A DNA stretch of 64,000 bases from CAYQTE01 sp964420285 (GCA_964420285.1 CAYQTE010000004.1:62001-126000), one strand, 5' to 3'; shown: positions 52,271-61,754, numbered from the stretch's first letter. Translations and numbers: made by a program. Notes: generated by a model not told the origin, from the letters alone.

Positions 52271-53010
52271 CGACGATCGCACCCACCGCACTTGATCTTC
52301 CCGCACTCAACGCCGCCTGGGCTTCGCATACGCCCCAGCAGACGATCCAGTGGGCGGCCGATTATTTCGGCGATGGGCTGGTCATGTCCTCCAGCTTCGG
52401 CGCGGAGTCGGCCTTGCTCCTGCACATGGCCAACGCGATCCGGCCGGGGATCAAGGTCATTTTCGTCAACACCGGCTACCTCTTTCCCGAAACGCACCGT
52501 TTCATGGAAGAGCTTCGGCAGCGGCTGAATCTGAACGTCTGGACCTATCGCACGCGCAACGACCCGATCGCGTATCTCCATCAGGCCGGCGAGGAGAATC
52601 CGAAATGGCGCAAGGACATTTCCGCCTGCTGCGCCGCCAACAAGAACGAGCCGTTCGATCGCGCCATGAAGGAACTGGCGCCGCGGGCCTGGCTGCGCGG
52701 CGTGCGCTCCGATCAGGCCAAAACGCGCCAGTCGATCTCCCGCATCGAATGGGCTCCGCGCTACAACTGCCACGCCATTTCGCCGATCGTGGCCTGGACC
52801 CGCCGCGAGATTCACGCCTATCTCAAGCAGCACGATCTTCCCTATCATCCGCTCACCGAGTCCGGCTACTGGTCCATCGGCTGCAACCCCCAAAGCTGCA
52901 CCAGCGCGATCGCCGAAGGCGCCGACCCGCGCTCCGGCCGCTGGGCCGGCTCCAACAAGGTCGAATGCGGGATCAACCTCACCAACTCCCTTGATTCGGC
53001 CGAGCTGTAA
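52267..53010 (+). CDS. cysH: APS/PAPS reductase with iron-sulfur cysteines
   Basis: Reduces activated sulfate to sulfite. The 247-residue protein has the PP-loop SSSFGAES at 41-48 and the C-terminal catalytic ECGI with Cys234. Cys121-Cys122 and later Cys206 and Cys211 would hold a 4Fe-4S cluster. In known reductases the second pair is CxxC; here it is CNPQSC, with two extra residues. Iron-sulfur forms usually reduce APS, although the Bacillus enzyme accepts both. The upstream cysC suggests PAPS is made too. Confidence 0.93.
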   Translation: MTTIAPTALDLPALNAAWASHTPQQTIQWAADYFGDGLVMSSSFGAESALLLHMANAIRPGIKVIFVNTGYLFPETHRFMEELRQRLNLNVWTYRTRNDPIAYLHQAGEENPKWRKDISACCAANKNEPFDRAMKELAPRAWLRGVRSDQAKTRQSISRIEWAPRYNCHAISPIVAWTRREIHAYLKQHDLPYHPLTESGYWSIGCNPQSCTSAIAEGADPRSGRWAGSNKVECGINLTNSLDSAEL

Positions 53011-53051
53011 GGCGTATAAAGCGGCACACAATCAAGCGAGAGGAAACCGAC

Positions 53052-53522
53052 ATGGAGCGTACGCTCATTATTCTCAAACCCGATGCCGTGCAGCGCGGAC
53101 TGTGCGGGCAGATCATCGAACGATTCGAGCGCAAGGGCCTGAAAATCGCCGGAATGAAGATGATGACCATTCCGGCGGCGCTGGCCGAGACGCATTACGA
53201 GCCGCATCGCGGCAAGCCGTTTTATGCACCTCTGGTGAAATTCATGACCAGTTCGCCGGTGATCGTCATGGCTCTGGAAGGCAAGGACGCCATCGTCATC
53301 TGCCGCAAGCTCATGGGGGCAACGTTCGGCAGCAAGGCCGAACCGGGCACCATCCGCGGCGATTTTGGCGTGAGCAATTCCTACAACCTGGTGCATGGCT
53401 CGGATTCGCCGGAATCGGCCGTGCGAGAGTTGGGGTTGTTCTTTAAGGCGGGCGAACTCATCGACTGGCAATCGGCCCAGCAGGGCTGGGTGTACGATAT
53501 GTCCAAAGGCCAGCCGGAATGA
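53052..53522 (+). CDS. ndk: Nucleoside diphosphate kinase
   Basis: Exchanges the gamma-phosphate between nucleoside di- and triphosphates. The phosphorylated His115 is in NLVHGSDS, and the N-terminal MERTLIILKPDAVQR is characteristic. At 156 residues it is slightly longer than most because of a C-terminal tail. It starts 41 bases after cysH, and its stop overlaps the next gene by 4 bases (ATGA). Confidence 0.97.
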   Translation: MERTLIILKPDAVQRGLCGQIIERFERKGLKIAGMKMMTIPAALAETHYEPHRGKPFYAPLVKFMTSSPVIVMALEGKDAIVICRKLMGATFGSKAEPGTIRGDFGVSNSYNLVHGSDSPESAVRELGLFFKAGELIDWQSAQQGWVYDMSKGQPE

Positions 53523-54424
53523 CCCGGCCGCGTCGCCAGCTTGGTCGATTGGGCGTCCTCGCGGCGTTACTGATGTTCAGCGGCTGCACCAACGTCGCGC
53601 TGCTCTTTCCGAGCACCGATTTTCGCGACAGCGGCGGCGCGGTGCGGCGGACGGTGCCGTTTCAAAAGGGCATTCTCGAAGCATGGACCAAGCCGACAGC
53701 GAATCTGGCGATGTCGGGCCGGAGCCAGCCGGCGGCGTATGTGCTTTGCTTCATTGGCAACGGCAGCCGGGCCGAACAGGTCGCTCAGTATGAGGCAACG
53801 GTCTGGTTGCTCGAGCCGGTCGAGATTTGGGCGATCAATTACCCCGGTTACGGCGGCAGCACCGGACCAGCGGATATCAACTCGATCGGACCGGCGGCAC
53901 TGGCGGCCTACGATTTCCTTGCCCCGCGCGGCAGGCCGATCATCGTCGACGGGCAGAGCCTTGGCTGTGTCGCGTCGTTGTATGTGGCGGCGCGACGGCC
54001 GACCGTCGGAGCGATGCTCCGCAGCCCGCCGCCGTTGCGACAGCTCATTATGGGCAATTACGGCTGGTGGAATCTTTGGCTGCTGGCGACGCCGGTGGCG
54101 CTGGGCGTCCCGGACGATCTGGATTCGATTGCCAATGCCAAAGCGACACACTGTCCGGCTGTCTTTGTCATCACCGGCCAGGATGGAACCGTCCCGCGCA
54201 AATATCAGGAAGAAGTCGAATCCGCTTACGCCGGAGCCAAGCAGGTGCTGGTACTCCCGGATGCCGACCACAACGATCCGATGCATCAGGATCAACTGAC
54301 CCGCCAGAGGTCGATGCTGCGCGCGCTCTGGGCGGGCCAGAAGCCGACGACGGCCGCATCGGGATCATGGCTGGACGCGCTCCGTTCGCCCGCAAAACCA
54401 ACCACGGTACAATCCCCGCCATGA
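53519..54424 (+). CDS. Lipoprotein alpha/beta hydrolase
   Basis: A 301-residue protein. An N-terminal signal ends in the lipobox-like FSGC. The nucleophile elbow is GQSLGC, preceded by INYPGYGGSTG (the oxyanion loop region) and followed by GQDGTVP and PDADHNDPM, giving the Asp and His of the triad. It resembles YfhR/Bem46-type serine hydrolases anchored in the envelope. The substrate is unknown. The ligA start overlaps its last bases, and the TACAAT promoter-like element for ligA lies within its coding sequence. Confidence 0.82.
   Translation: MTRPRRQLGRLGVLAALLMFSGCTNVALLFPSTDFRDSGGAVRRTVPFQKGILEAWTKPTANLAMSGRSQPAAYVLCFIGNGSRAEQVAQYEATVWLLEPVEIWAINYPGYGGSTGPADINSIGPAALAAYDFLAPRGRPIIVDGQSLGCVASLYVAARRPTVGAMLRSPPPLRQLIMGNYGWWNLWLLATPVALGVPDDLDSIANAKATHCPAVFVITGQDGTVPRKYQEEVESAYAGAKQVLVLPDADHNDPMHQDQLTRQRSMLRALWAGQKPTTAASGSWLDALRSPAKPTTVQSPP
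54408..54413 (+). promoter_or_regulatory. Putative internal -10 element for ligA
   Basis: TACAAT ends 7 bases before the ATG of ligA at 54421, inside the coding sequence of the preceding hydrolase. The expected transcription start is at the start codon itself, giving a leaderless mRNA in addition to any read-through. Confidence 0.45.
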
Positions 54425-56427
54425 GCACCCCAGCCGAAAAAGTCGAGCAGCTTCGCCGACAGATCGAGCACCACAACCATCTCTATTACGTCCAGGCCCG
54501 GCCGGAGATTTCGGATCGCGAATTCGACAAGCTCATGGCCGAGCTGATCGAACTGGAGGAGAAGCATCCCGAATTGCGCACGGCCGATTCCCCGACGCAG
54601 CGCGTGGGCGGCCAGCCGATCGAAGGCTTTGTGACGGTGCAGCACGCCGTGCCGATGATGAGCATCGACAACACGTACGATGCCGAGGCGGTGCGGGCGT
54701 TCGATGCCCGCGTGCGCAAGGCCCTGGGCGATGAGCCGGTGACGTATGTGCTGGAGCCGAAAGTGGACGGCGTGTCCGGGTCGCTGCGCTACGAAGAGGG
54801 CCTGCTGGTTCTGGCGGCCACGCGCGGCGACGGCCAACGTGGCGACGATATCACCGCACAGGCACGCACCATCCGGTCCATCCCGCTCCGATTGCACGGC
54901 CGCGATATCCCGCGCATCCTGGAAATTCGCGGTGAAATCCACATGTCCAACGAGGTCTTCCAGACGATCAACAAGCAGCGCGAGGAATCCGGCGAGGAAA
55001 TCTTCAAGAACCCGCGCAATCTGACCACCGGCACGCTCAAGCAACTTGATCCCAAGATCACGGCCTCGCGAAGACTCCAATTCGTCTGTCACGGCTTGGG
55101 GCAGGTCGAGCCGATGCCGACCGACAGCTACTGGGAATTTCTCGGCCTGCTGAAGAAGTGGACGTTGCCGGTTTCGGAATATATCCAGCGAGCGGCGACG
55201 ATCGACGAGGTGGTCAAGATCATCGACAAATTTGGCGAGGCGCGCGGTCAGCTTCCGTTCCAGACCGACGGCATGGTGGTGAAGGTCGATTCGTTCCGCC
55301 AGCGCGAGAAATTGGGCGCCACGAGCAAGGCGCCGCGATGGGTGATTGCCTACAAATATCAGGCCGAGCAGCAGCAGACCGTGCTCAAAGCCGTCGATTG
55401 GCAGGTTGGAAAAGGCGGCACATTGACGCCGGTGGCGCGGCTCGAGCCGGTCTTTATCGCCGGCACCACGGTGTCGAACGCCACGCTGCACAACATCGAT
55501 CAGATTCGCAAACTCGACCTGCATATCGGCGACACCGTCGTGCTGGAAAAGGCGGGCGAAGTGATTCCGTATGTCAGCCAGGTCATCGCCGACAAACGGC
55601 CTCGCGGCGCCAACAAGGTCGAGCCGCCGGTGAAGTGTCCCGTGTGCTCGTCGCCCGCCCGCCAGGAGGAAGGCACGCCGTACATCCGCTGCGACAATCC
55701 GGAATGTCCCGGCCGGATACGCGAGCAGTTGCAGTGGTTCTGCGGCCGCAATCAGATGGACATCGAAAACGTCGGCGAGGCATTGGTCGATCAACTGGTC
55801 AATTTGGGGCTTGTCCGATCATTCGCCGATCTGTATCGGCTGAAGAAAACTGATTTGCTCAATCTGGATCGCATGGCCGACAAGAGCGCACAGAATGTGA
55901 TCGATGCGATTGCCGGCAGCCGCGGGCGCGGGCTGGACCGCCTGCTGGCCGGGCTGGGGATTCGCCATGTGGGCAACCGCGTGGCGGGGGTGCTGGCGGG
56001 AAAGTTCCTGTCGCTGGAGGTCTTGGCGGGGGCGTCGGTGGAGCAGTTGTCGGGCGTCAATGAAATCGGGCCGGTCATTGCGGCCAGCGTGCATGAGTTC
56101 TTCTCCAGTCCGCGCGGGCGGCAGATCGTGGCGGACTTGAAATCCGTCGGCATCGATCCGGTCCTGACTCGTCCCGCGGAAACCGGCGAACAGCAGTTGC
56201 TGGAAGGTCAGACGGTGGTCGTGACCGGAACGATGGAGCATTACACGCGGGCGGAAATCGAGGGGCTGGTGACAAGCCTGGGCGGGCGTGCGGCGGGGAG
56301 CGTGAGCAAGAAGACGTCGTTCGTGGTGGCCGGTCCCGGCGCCGGGAGCAAACTGGACAAAGCCCGCGAACTGGGTGTGCCGGTGATGACGGAAGTGGAG
56401 TTCCTGAAGAAGATCGGGAAGCAATGA
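54421..56427 (+). CDS. ligA: NAD-dependent DNA ligase
   Basis: Seals nicks in duplex DNA during replication and repair. It has 668 residues. The adenylated Lys114 is in EPKVDG (ELKIDG in most homologues). The OB-fold, the four-Cys zinc finger (CPVC, then CDNPEC), the HhH repeats and the C-terminal BRCT domain (VVTGTMEHYTRAEIEGLV) follow in the usual order. The start at 54421 overlaps the upstream hydrolase gene by 4 bases; longer readings have no support. Confidence 0.97.
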   Translation: MSTPAEKVEQLRRQIEHHNHLYYVQARPEISDREFDKLMAELIELEEKHPELRTADSPTQRVGGQPIEGFVTVQHAVPMMSIDNTYDAEAVRAFDARVRKALGDEPVTYVLEPKVDGVSGSLRYEEGLLVLAATRGDGQRGDDITAQARTIRSIPLRLHGRDIPRILEIRGEIHMSNEVFQTINKQREESGEEIFKNPRNLTTGTLKQLDPKITASRRLQFVCHGLGQVEPMPTDSYWEFLGLLKKWTLPVSEYIQRAATIDEVVKIIDKFGEARGQLPFQTDGMVVKVDSFRQREKLGATSKAPRWVIAYKYQAEQQQTVLKAVDWQVGKGGTLTPVARLEPVFIAGTTVSNATLHNIDQIRKLDLHIGDTVVLEKAGEVIPYVSQVIADKRPRGANKVEPPVKCPVCSSPARQEEGTPYIRCDNPECPGRIREQLQWFCGRNQMDIENVGEALVDQLVNLGLVRSFADLYRLKKTDLLNLDRMADKSAQNVIDAIAGSRGRGLDRLLAGLGIRHVGNRVAGVLAGKFLSLEVLAGASVEQLSGVNEIGPVIAASVHEFFSSPRGRQIVADLKSVGIDPVLTRPAETGEQQLLEGQTVVVTGTMEHYTRAEIEGLVTSLGGRAAGSVSKKTSFVVAGPGAGSKLDKARELGVPVMTEVEFLKKIGKQ

Positions 56428-56435
56428 GGCGCGGT

Positions 56436-57206
56436 TCATCGCGCGACGGCGATGCGTCCGGCGGCAAAGGGCGGGATGCGGCGCAGGATCACGTGCAGGA
56501 CATCGTTGAATGAGCCGAATCCCAGATTCAGCGAGTTGGCCAGAACTTCCAGCGAGCGGCGCGTATAGACCGACGCATGGCCGTTGCGCGGGCCGATGTA
56601 CCACCAGTTCATTCCCGTCGTGACAATGCGATCGGTCTGCACCAGGGTGCTGAAGAGGATCATGCCGGGGTCGGCCAGCAGGCCGGCGATGTCCTGGATC
56701 GTCTGTCGCGGATCGATCGAATGCTCAAGAACTTCGAAGGCGGTGATGAGATCGAACAAACCCTCGGGCCGGCGGTTGGAGTGGGCCACGAACGGGTCGT
56801 ATTCGGTGACGTCATAGCCGCGCTGGCGGAGGGTGTCGGCCATGCTGCCGTTGCCGCTGCCGTAATCCAGGATGTGCGTGTTGCGGGCCGCACCGACGAG
56901 ATCGGCGACGAGCATGGCGTTATTTGCCGGCCGGGAGGCGGCGTAATCCGGATCGATGGATCCGTATTGGTCGTTGTAAATCCACTGCTTGAAATCATCG
57001 TTGGAAAAGGCATCGAAGGCGTTGGTGAAAAGGAAACCGCAATTGGGGCAACGGCGGTAATAGATGGGGATTCCGGACATTGGCAGCACCTTGCCGCGGT
57101 GCTCCTCGCAGCTTCGATTGAAGTCGCAGACGCCGAACAGCGGCGCCGGGACGCCGCAGACCTTGCACGGGGCGGTTGGAACGGCGACGGCAGCGAAGTC
57201 AGACAT
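56436..57206 (-). CDS. SAM-dependent methyltransferase with zinc-binding N-terminus
   Basis: A 256-residue protein. An N-terminal zinc-ribbon-like part with CxxC pairs (CKVC, then CPNC) is followed by a class I methyltransferase domain with ILDYGSGNGSMADTL (SAM site) and ITAFEVLEHSIDP. The layout is like that of the NodS/C-methyltransferase-type enzymes acting on sugars. Its substrate is unknown. It converges on ligA and follows glmM by only 14 bases in the same direction. Confidence 0.82.
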   Translation of the reverse strand: MSDFAAVAVPTAPCKVCGVPAPLFGVCDFNRSCEEHRGKVLPMSGIPIYYRRCPNCGFLFTNAFDAFSNDDFKQWIYNDQYGSIDPDYAASRPANNAMLVADLVGAARNTHILDYGSGNGSMADTLRQRGYDVTEYDPFVAHSNRRPEGLFDLITAFEVLEHSIDPRQTIQDIAGLLADPGMILFSTLVQTDRIVTTGMNWWYIGPRNGHASVYTRRSLEVLANSLNLGFGSFNDVLHVILRRIPPFAAGRIAVAR

Positions 57207-57220
57207 GATGGACTTTCCTT

Positions 57221-58761
57221 TCAGGCGACCCCTAATTCGCGATCGACCACAGAACGCAACGCGGCGATGCGCTGCTGGGCAAGCTCCGGCGTGCTCGCCT
57301 CGCCGATGAGGCGCATGATCGGCTCGGTGTTGCTGGGACGGGCATGGACCCAGGCGTCGGGCCAGTCGATGCGGATACCGTCCTGGCGATCGACGCTTTC
57401 ATGACTGAATTCCCTGGCCAAAGCGGCCACGGCGCGATCGGCATCCTCGCGGCGGCAGTCGAATTTGGTCTTGATCATCGTGTAACGCGGCAATTCGTTG
57501 ACGAGCTGAGCAATCGTCTTTCCGGTTGCGGTCATCAGTTGCAGCACATACGCGATTCCGACCAGGCTGTCACGCCCCGGGACGATTCGCGGATCGATGA
57601 CGCCGCCGTTGCCCTCGCCGCCCACCACCGCGTTGTGTGCCACCATCGCCGACACGACATTGGCCTCGCCGACCGGGGTGCGAACAACCCGGCTGGACGT
57701 CCCGGCCGCCACCGCGTCAATCAGACGGCTGGTCGACAGATTCGTCACCGCCACGCCGCTGTGTTTTGAAAGCAGCCACCGGGCGACCAGCGCAAACGAA
57801 TACTCCTCGCCGATGTAAACTCCGTTCTCATCGACGATGGNNNNNNNNNNNNNNNNNNNNNNNNNNNNNNNNNNNNNNNNNNNNNNNNNNNNNNNNNNNN
57901 NNNNNNNNNNNNNNNNNNNNNNNNNNNNNNNNNNNNNNNNACCAGCGCAAACGAATACTCCTCGCCGATGTAAACTCCGTTCTCATCGACGATGGCCAGA
58001 CGGTCGGCGTCGGGATCCTGGGCAAACCCAACCTGGGCCCGGCGGCGGCGAACCTCATCGCACAGGCTGGTCAGGTTTGCGGCCGTCGGCTCCGGCTCGT
58101 GGGCGAATTGACCATCGGGCGTGGCGTTCATGTGGACGACCTCGCAGCCGAGCTTGCTGAGCAGCGTCGCCGTCGGTACGGCGCCGGCGCCGTTGACGGA
58201 ATCCAGAACCACGCGGAACCGGCGTGCGGAGACGGCATTGATGTCGATGTAGTCGAGAACGCGCTTGATGTGCAGGGCGTGGGTCTGCGTGTTTCGCGAG
58301 GGCGGCACGAGCTTGTCTACGGGAACCCAGCGCGGCTCGTTGCGATCGAACAGCCGCCGCACCGCCATCGCGTCGGCCGCCGACAGGGCCATGCCTTCGC
58401 GATTGAGCATTTTCAGCCCGTTCCATTGGATCGGATTGTGGCTGGCGGTGACGATCATGCCGCCGTCGGCTTCGAGGTGGCGGACCATCATCTCGACACC
58501 GGGCGTGGAGACGACGTCGAGATCGATGACTTCGCACCCGGCCGCGGCCAGAGCGGCGGCGGCGGCATCGCGAACAAAAAACCCGCTGGGCCGGGAATCC
58601 CGACCCAGGACGATGCGGATATGTCGCCCGTTTCGCGGCGAGGATTGGCCCAGGAAGGCGGCAAACGCGGCCGCCAACTGCTGCAAGACGGCCGGTGTCA
58701 GGGATCCGCCCACCGTGCCGCGCAGGCCGGACACTCCAAGCATCAAGGTGTCATTGGACAT
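57221..58761 (-). CDS. glmM: Phosphoglucosamine mutase-type phosphohexomutase, spanning an assembly gap
   Basis: A member of the phosphohexomutase family, probably glucosamine-6-P to glucosamine-1-P for peptidoglycan and LPS; phosphomannomutase is an alternative. The active-site Ser is in TASHNPIQWNG, the metal loop is DPDADRLAIVD, and the phosphate-binding tail is RPSNTEPIMR. The gene appears as two frames because 100 N are inserted at 57841-57940 between two exact copies of the same 55 bases (57786-57840 and 57941-57995). Removing 155 bases gives 1386 bases, a clean frame of 461 residues. The gene is therefore intact. Confidence 0.85.
57841..57940. other. Assembly gap (100 N) with duplicated flanks
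   Basis: Exactly 100 N joined by identical 55-bp sequences on both sides. The most economical explanation is two contigs that share a 55-bp overlap and were scaffolded instead of merged. Confidence 0.95.
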
Positions 58762-58840
58762 ATAGGCCGACAGGTTAACGACCGGCCGGCGGGTGTCCAG
58801 TTAACTGGGCATGCCCTGCCGCGCCAGCGGGATACAGACC

Positions 58841-58906
58841 GATTATGATGAGGAAGAGGATCAAGAGCCAGAGTAGGATTACGATCAGGATTCCGAGTAG
58901 GATTGT
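58841..58906 (+). repeat. Degenerate hexamer tract GANNNN (11 units)
   Basis: Eleven 6-base units beginning with GA, such as GATTAT, GATGAG, GAAGAG, GATCAA, GAGCCA, GAGTAG, GATTAC and GATTCC. It ends 6 bases before the cysE ATG. It is related to the tract at 30056-30109 upstream of marR. Confidence 0.8.
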
Positions 58907-58912
58907 GGCGAT

Positions 58913-59872
58913 ATGGATCGAGATCAACTGAACGAACTGCGTTCCTCCATTGCCGAAGCCCTGGTGCAGAGCGTTGTCGAATTCCCGCAGACGCAACACC
59001 TCAACCGCGTCGATCTGCCCAGCCGGGATACCATTATTAAGTGCGTCGGCCTGCTGCGGCAGATCATGTATCCCGGCTATTTCGGCCAGCAGACACTGAC
59101 CGACAAGACCCTGGCTCACCGCATCGCCGCTCTCACGCACGAGCTGTTCGATTTGCTGTACGAACAAATCTGCTGCTCCCTGCGATACGGCAAGCAGATT
59201 CCCGGCACCGACGGCGATCAGCAGGCCATCGAGGCCGTCGATCACCGCACGGCCGAGGTGGTGCTGGAGTTCTTTCAGCGGCTGCCATCGGTCCGCGCTT
59301 TGCTGGCCGAAGATGTGCAGGCCGCTTTCGACGGCGATCCGGCCGCGCAGAGCACCGACGAGACGATCTACTGCTATCCCGGCGTGCTGGCGATCACGGT
59401 GCAGCGTCTGGCGCACGTGCTCTGGACACTGGGTGTGCCGCTGTTGCCGCGCGTGATGACCGAGCACGCGCACGGCCTGACCGGCATCGACATTCACCCC
59501 GGCGCCAAGCTCGGCCGGCGTTTCTTCATTGACCACGGCACGGGCGTGGTGATCGGCGAGACGACGCTGATCGGCGACAACGTGAAGATCTATCAGGGCG
59601 TGACGCTGGGGGCGCTGTCGCCGGCGTTTGGACAATTGTTGCGAGGCCGGAAACGGCATCCGACGATCGAGGACAATGTCACCATCTATGCCGGTGCCAC
59701 GATCCTGGGAGGCGAAACGGTCATCGGCACCGGCTCGGTCATTGGCGGCAACGTCTTCATTACCAGCAGCGTACCGCCGCACAACCAGGTGTCGGCGGAA
59801 TCGCCCAAGTTGAAATACCGCGACCGCCGGCCCAGGGGAAACAAGCCGGTTCCATTGGATTTTCAGATTTGA
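58913..59872 (+). CDS. cysE: Serine O-acetyltransferase
   Basis: Acetylates serine with acetyl-CoA to make O-acetylserine, the substrate of CysK. The 319-residue protein has an N-terminal helical part (residues ~1-160), and then the left-handed beta-helix with hexapeptide repeats: GIDIHPGAKLGRRFFIDHGTGVVIGETTLIGDN, IYQGVTLGAL. The His in DIHPGA and in IDHGTG are the expected catalytic residues. The long N-terminus matches the plant-like/EpsC-type acetyltransferases. It stands apart from the other cysteine genes, transcribed away from glmM. Confidence 0.93.
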   Translation: MDRDQLNELRSSIAEALVQSVVEFPQTQHLNRVDLPSRDTIIKCVGLLRQIMYPGYFGQQTLTDKTLAHRIAALTHELFDLLYEQICCSLRYGKQIPGTDGDQQAIEAVDHRTAEVVLEFFQRLPSVRALLAEDVQAAFDGDPAAQSTDETIYCYPGVLAITVQRLAHVLWTLGVPLLPRVMTEHAHGLTGIDIHPGAKLGRRFFIDHGTGVVIGETTLIGDNVKIYQGVTLGALSPAFGQLLRGRKRHPTIEDNVTIYAGATILGGETVIGTGSVIGGNVFITSSVPPHNQVSAESPKLKYRDRRPRGNKPVPLDFQI

Positions 59873-59936
59873 GCCGGGAAGCAACTCACGGGCAGAGGTG
59901 CGGGGGCGCAGGGTAAGTAATGGGAAGGAGATCGTC

Positions 59937-61754
59937 ATGAAACTCTCGATTCGATCCGGGTTGGCCGTGGTGTGCGCCATGGCTGTCTGTGAGGGTTGTA
60001 CGCAAACCGCGGCCGTGGATTCGGCGGTTCCGCATTTGGAAAAACGGGGCCTGGCGACGCAGCTTATCGTTGACGGCAAGCCGTTTCTCGCTTTGGGAGC
60101 CGAACCGCCGACCAGCGCGCCGTCCAACCTGGAATATCTGCGCTACATGATGCAGGTGATGGCGAGCACCGGGCACCAGAATTGCGCGGAGATCGCCGTT
60201 GGCTGGTCCTGGATCGAGCCCCAGAAGGGCAATTACGATTTCCGGATTGTCGATGCGATGATCCAGGACGCCCAGCAGTCCAATCTGCGCATCGTCCTGG
60301 TGTGGTTTGGAAGCTGGAAGAACGGACTGTCCAGCTTCGCGCCGGCGTGGGTAAAGGCTGACCAGCAGGGCTTCCCACGCGCTCAAATGGGCGATGGCCG
60401 ATCCCTCGAAACCCTTTCCACGTTCAGCGCGAACAACTGGGAGGCCGATGGGCGAGCGTTTGCGGCCATGATGCGGCATATCCACGATATCGATCCGTCG
60501 CACCGCGTGATCATGGTGCAGGTGGAAAATGAAATCGGCATCCTTGGCGATACGCGGGATAAGTCGCCTATGGCCAACAAGGCATTCGAGGCGAATGTTC
60601 CGGCCGAGCTTATGGATTACCTCAAGAAGCACAAAGATGAGTTGTTTCCCAAGCTCCGCACGGTGTGGGAAGCGGCTGGTTTCAAGACCTCCGGCACGTG
60701 GGAGGATGTCTTCGGCAAGGGGCCGAAGACCGACGAGATCTTCATGGCCTGGAACTATTCGCGGTACGTGAATCACGTCATCGAGTCGGGCAAGAAGGAA
60801 TATGCGATCCCGATGTTCGTGAATGTGTGGCTCGGTCCGGACTGGGGGCTCAATGGCTATCCGAGGGGCCAGGCGGAAGACCACGTGCAGGATATCTGGA
60901 GGGCGGGCGCACCGCTGGTGGACATGTTCTGCCCCGATGCTTACCTGTCCAGTTCTCCGTCCCAGGGCGTGGTCGATGCCATGATCGACCTGACCACGAA
61001 TTACACCCGCCGGGGCAATCCCTTCTTCACCGTCGAGGCCAACAGCGAGGCCCGCGGCGCAGCGCACGCTTTCTACGCCATCGGCCAGCATCGCGCCATC
61101 GGCTATTCCGGGATGGGTGAAGGCGGCCTGCTGGACTGGTTCACCAGGACGGGGATGAATCTGCCGGCCATCATCACTCCGCCGGGCGCGAATTCGCCCG
61201 AATCGCTGGTGGGGTTTGGCGGTCCGGGGATGAGCACGCCGCTCCCGCCGCCGCCTCCCGAATTTGAACGGCAGGCACTTCCGCAGGCATTTCTGATCCT
61301 GTCGCAAATTGCTCCGCAAATCCTGGCGCACCAGAGCGATGGCACAATCGCCGGCGTGGCGATCGACGATCGCCGGCCCAGGGACGAGGTCAAATTAGGC
61401 AACTACATTCTGAACGTCGGTTTCCCCATCGGCCGGCGCGCCCCGGATGTCGCTCCCGATACCATCGGCTATGCCCTGTTCATGGCCACCGGCCCGGACG
61501 AATACGTCATGGCCGGCAACAATGTCCTGATCACATTCTCGCCAAATATTCCGGGTGCGCCGATTGCCGGCCTGGCCTCGCAGGAAGCCGGCCGGTTTGA
61601 CGCCAGCGGCAATTGGGTGACCACTCAATATCTTGGCGGCGACGACACGGTGATTTCGTCCGACCCGCCGGCGCCGAACCAATCCGGCAGCGGTGTGCGA
61701 CTGGCGTTGGGCGAGCGGGCCATTCAGCGCGTGAGGTTGTACAGGTACCGGTAG
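59937..61754 (+). CDS. GH35-like glycoside hydrolase (DUF5597 type), probable lipoprotein
   Basis: A 605-residue exported enzyme. An N-terminal signal with CEGC at 18-21 suggests lipid attachment, though the lipobox is imperfect. The central part is a TIM-barrel of the beta-galactosidase type, with the catalytic acid/base candidate Glu199 in QVENEIG (the GH35 motif) and FFTVEANSEARG as the candidate nucleophile region. The C-terminal ~150 residues resemble the DUF5597 beta-sandwich. It likely trims galactosides at the cell surface. The start at 59937 follows GGGAAGGAG at good spacing. Confidence 0.82.
   Translation: MKLSIRSGLAVVCAMAVCEGCTQTAAVDSAVPHLEKRGLATQLIVDGKPFLALGAEPPTSAPSNLEYLRYMMQVMASTGHQNCAEIAVGWSWIEPQKGNYDFRIVDAMIQDAQQSNLRIVLVWFGSWKNGLSSFAPAWVKADQQGFPRAQMGDGRSLETLSTFSANNWEADGRAFAAMMRHIHDIDPSHRVIMVQVENEIGILGDTRDKSPMANKAFEANVPAELMDYLKKHKDELFPKLRTVWEAAGFKTSGTWEDVFGKGPKTDEIFMAWNYSRYVNHVIESGKKEYAIPMFVNVWLGPDWGLNGYPRGQAEDHVQDIWRAGAPLVDMFCPDAYLSSSPSQGVVDAMIDLTTNYTRRGNPFFTVEANSEARGAAHAFYAIGQHRAIGYSGMGEGGLLDWFTRTGMNLPAIITPPGANSPESLVGFGGPGMSTPLPPPPPEFERQALPQAFLILSQIAPQILAHQSDGTIAGVAIDDRRPRDEVKLGNYILNVGFPIGRRAPDVAPDTIGYALFMATGPDEYVMAGNNVLITFSPNIPGAPIAGLASQEAGRFDASGNWVTTQYLGGDDTVISSDPPAPNQSGSGVRLALGERAIQRVRLYRYR

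Noticed and set aside
57221..58761. glmM as two pseudogene halves
   Set aside because: The break is an N-run with duplicated flanks; collapsing it restores one frame with all active-site motifs.
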